Shown: positions 63,328 to 64,000 of the stretch, piece after piece
Layout of the letters: every line of letters begins with the position of its first letter
How positions within the stretch are numbered: the first letter of the stretch is position 1
Assembly: GCF_019285775.1 (NCBI RefSeq)
Contig: NZ_CP079105.1
Coordinates: forward strand, 1,240,001 to 1,304,000
Direction of reading: 5' to 3'
DNA from: Skermania piniformis
GTDB taxonomy: Bacteria > Actinomycetota > Actinomycetes > Mycobacteriales > Mycobacteriaceae
Length of the DNA stretch: 64,000 nucleotides
Program-made: the position numbers and the translations under genes
The notes under the pieces: generated by a model
What the model saw: only the letters and a program-made list of their open reading frames with translations
Database searches by the model: none
Told to the model about the DNA's origin: nothing

Positions 63328-64000
63328 ATGACCCGCTCAATCGTTTCTCGGTCGACCCGGCGCGCGGCGAGGCCTCCCGCAGGCCACCGCGCCGACGCGC
63401 GGGTATTCGATCAGTACGAGTCCGGCCCCTACGTCGACGCATTCGACGAGATGTTCGATGCCGACGGCAAGGTTCGCACTCCGTATCGGGGCATATACGA
63501 CGCCTTGTCGCCGATCGCGGTGGAGGATCTCGCCGCTCGTTCGGAGGCGCTGGGCCGCGCATTCATCGACCAGGGGATCACCTTCTCGCTGTCCGGCAAA
63601 GAGCGGCCGTTTCCGCTGGATCTGGTGCCCCGGGTGATCGCGGCCGCCGAGTGGGCCAAGCTGGAGCGCGGGATCAAGCAGCGGGTTCGGGCGTTGGAGT
63701 TGTTCCTCGCCGACATATACGACGAGCAACACATTCTTCGGGACGGCGTCATCCCCAAACGGCTGGTTACCTCGTGTGAGCATTTTCACCGTGAAGCCGC
63801 CGGTCTCGCACCGCCGAACGGGGTCCGAATCCACGTTGCCGGGATCGATCTGGTTCGCGACGAGAACGGCGTGTTCCGGGTGTTGGAGGACAACCTGCGC
63901 TCGCCGTCGGGCGTCTCCTACGTGATGGAGAACCGCAGCACGATGGCGCGGGTCTTCCCGGATCTGTTCACCTCGAACCGGGTCCGTGCCGTCGGTGACT
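63328..64000 (+). CDS. Circularly permuted ATP-grasp protein, N-terminal part (3' end outside window)
   Basis: The first 224 codons of a protein of about 550 residues in the family (Rv2411c by position). FDQYESGPYVDAFDEMFD, then RALELFLADIYDEQHILRDG and GIDLVRDENGVFRVLEDNLR are hallmarks of circularly permuted ATP-grasp type 2 proteins. These enzymes usually sit beside an alpha-E domain protein and a transglutaminase, expected just outside the window. The reaction is unknown, presumably ATP-dependent ligation. ATG at 63328 begins MTRSIVSRST; the upstream site is weak. Confidence 0.88.
   Translation, partial: MTRSIVSRSTRRAARPPAGHRADARVFDQYESGPYVDAFDEMFDADGKVRTPYRGIYDALSPIAVEDLAARSEALGRAFIDQGITFSLSGKERPFPLDLVPRVIAAAEWAKLERGIKQRVRALELFLADIYDEQHILRDGVIPKRLVTSCEHFHREAAGLAPPNGVRIHVAGIDLVRDENGVFRVLEDNLRSPSGVSYVMENRSTMARVFPDLFTSNRVRAVGD

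Overview
The window is about 64 kb of a very GC-rich actinobacterial chromosome. Gene content and order match the Mycobacterium tuberculosis stretch from gdh (Rv2476c) to the ATP-grasp gene Rv2411c. Orthologues recognised from family knowledge occur in the same order: gdh, aglA, glbO, an HNH gene, ctaJ-like, DUF5130, pepN, an Rv2466c-like DsbA protein, rpiB, tig, clpP1-clpP2, clpX, valS, folC, ndk, rne, rplU-rpmA-obg-proB, proA, MoxR/VWA, nadD-rsfS-gpgP-octT-degV, comEA-comEC, holA, rpsT. The gpgP-octT pair, an EspG-type ESX chaperone and a CtaJ-like oxidase subunit point to Mycobacteriales, most likely a Nocardiaceae-type genus (Nocardia, Rhodococcus, Skermania or similar). The genus cannot be fixed from the sequence alone.

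Layout. 1-10360: conserved block (gdh end, Rv2474c-like gene, a PAS-GGDEF-EAL protein, alpha-glucosidase, truncated haemoglobin, HNH protein, CtaJ-like, DUF5130). 10368-16287: accessory island exactly between the DUF5130 gene and pepN, holding a secretory-type lipase, a GH134-like membrane-anchored glycosidase and a compact three-gene polysaccharide operon. 16310-21187: pepN, mycothiol-type DsbA reductase, M48 protease, rpiB. 21334-25387: variable segment with a GT2, a SulP permease, tRNA-Gly and tRNA-Pro, and a small membrane protein divergent from a TetR regulator over a clear palindromic operator. 25556-29946: protein quality control (tig, clpP1, clpP2, clpX) with a probable ClgR box. 30002-33343: two convergent acyl-CoA ligases. 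33761-53336: housekeeping operons (valS-folC-DUF4233-ndk, rne, rplU-rpmA-obg-proB, proA-moxR-VWA) interrupted by an orphan EspG, RecQ and an RDD protein. 53757-64000: diguanylate cyclase, nadD-rsfS-gpgP-octT-degV, comEA-comEC-holA, rpsT and the start of an ATP-grasp gene.

The most unusual system is at 12727-16287: a short nucleotide-sugar 6-dehydrogenase, a processive-type membrane GT2 and a membrane-anchored right-handed beta-helix protein with an AlgG-like DPH(S) motif. Together they look like a minimal alginate-type (uronate polymer plus C5-epimerase) exopolysaccharide pathway in an actinobacterium, next to a GH134-like (beta-1,4-mannanase family) enzyme that could trim a related polymer. 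The dehydrogenase keeps its catalytic residues but lacks the usual C-terminal sugar-nucleotide domain.

Many genes overlap by a few bases (GTGA or TGATG junctions), indicating long translationally coupled operons. Long reading frames opposite gdh, rne and other genes are codon-bias shadows and are not annotated.
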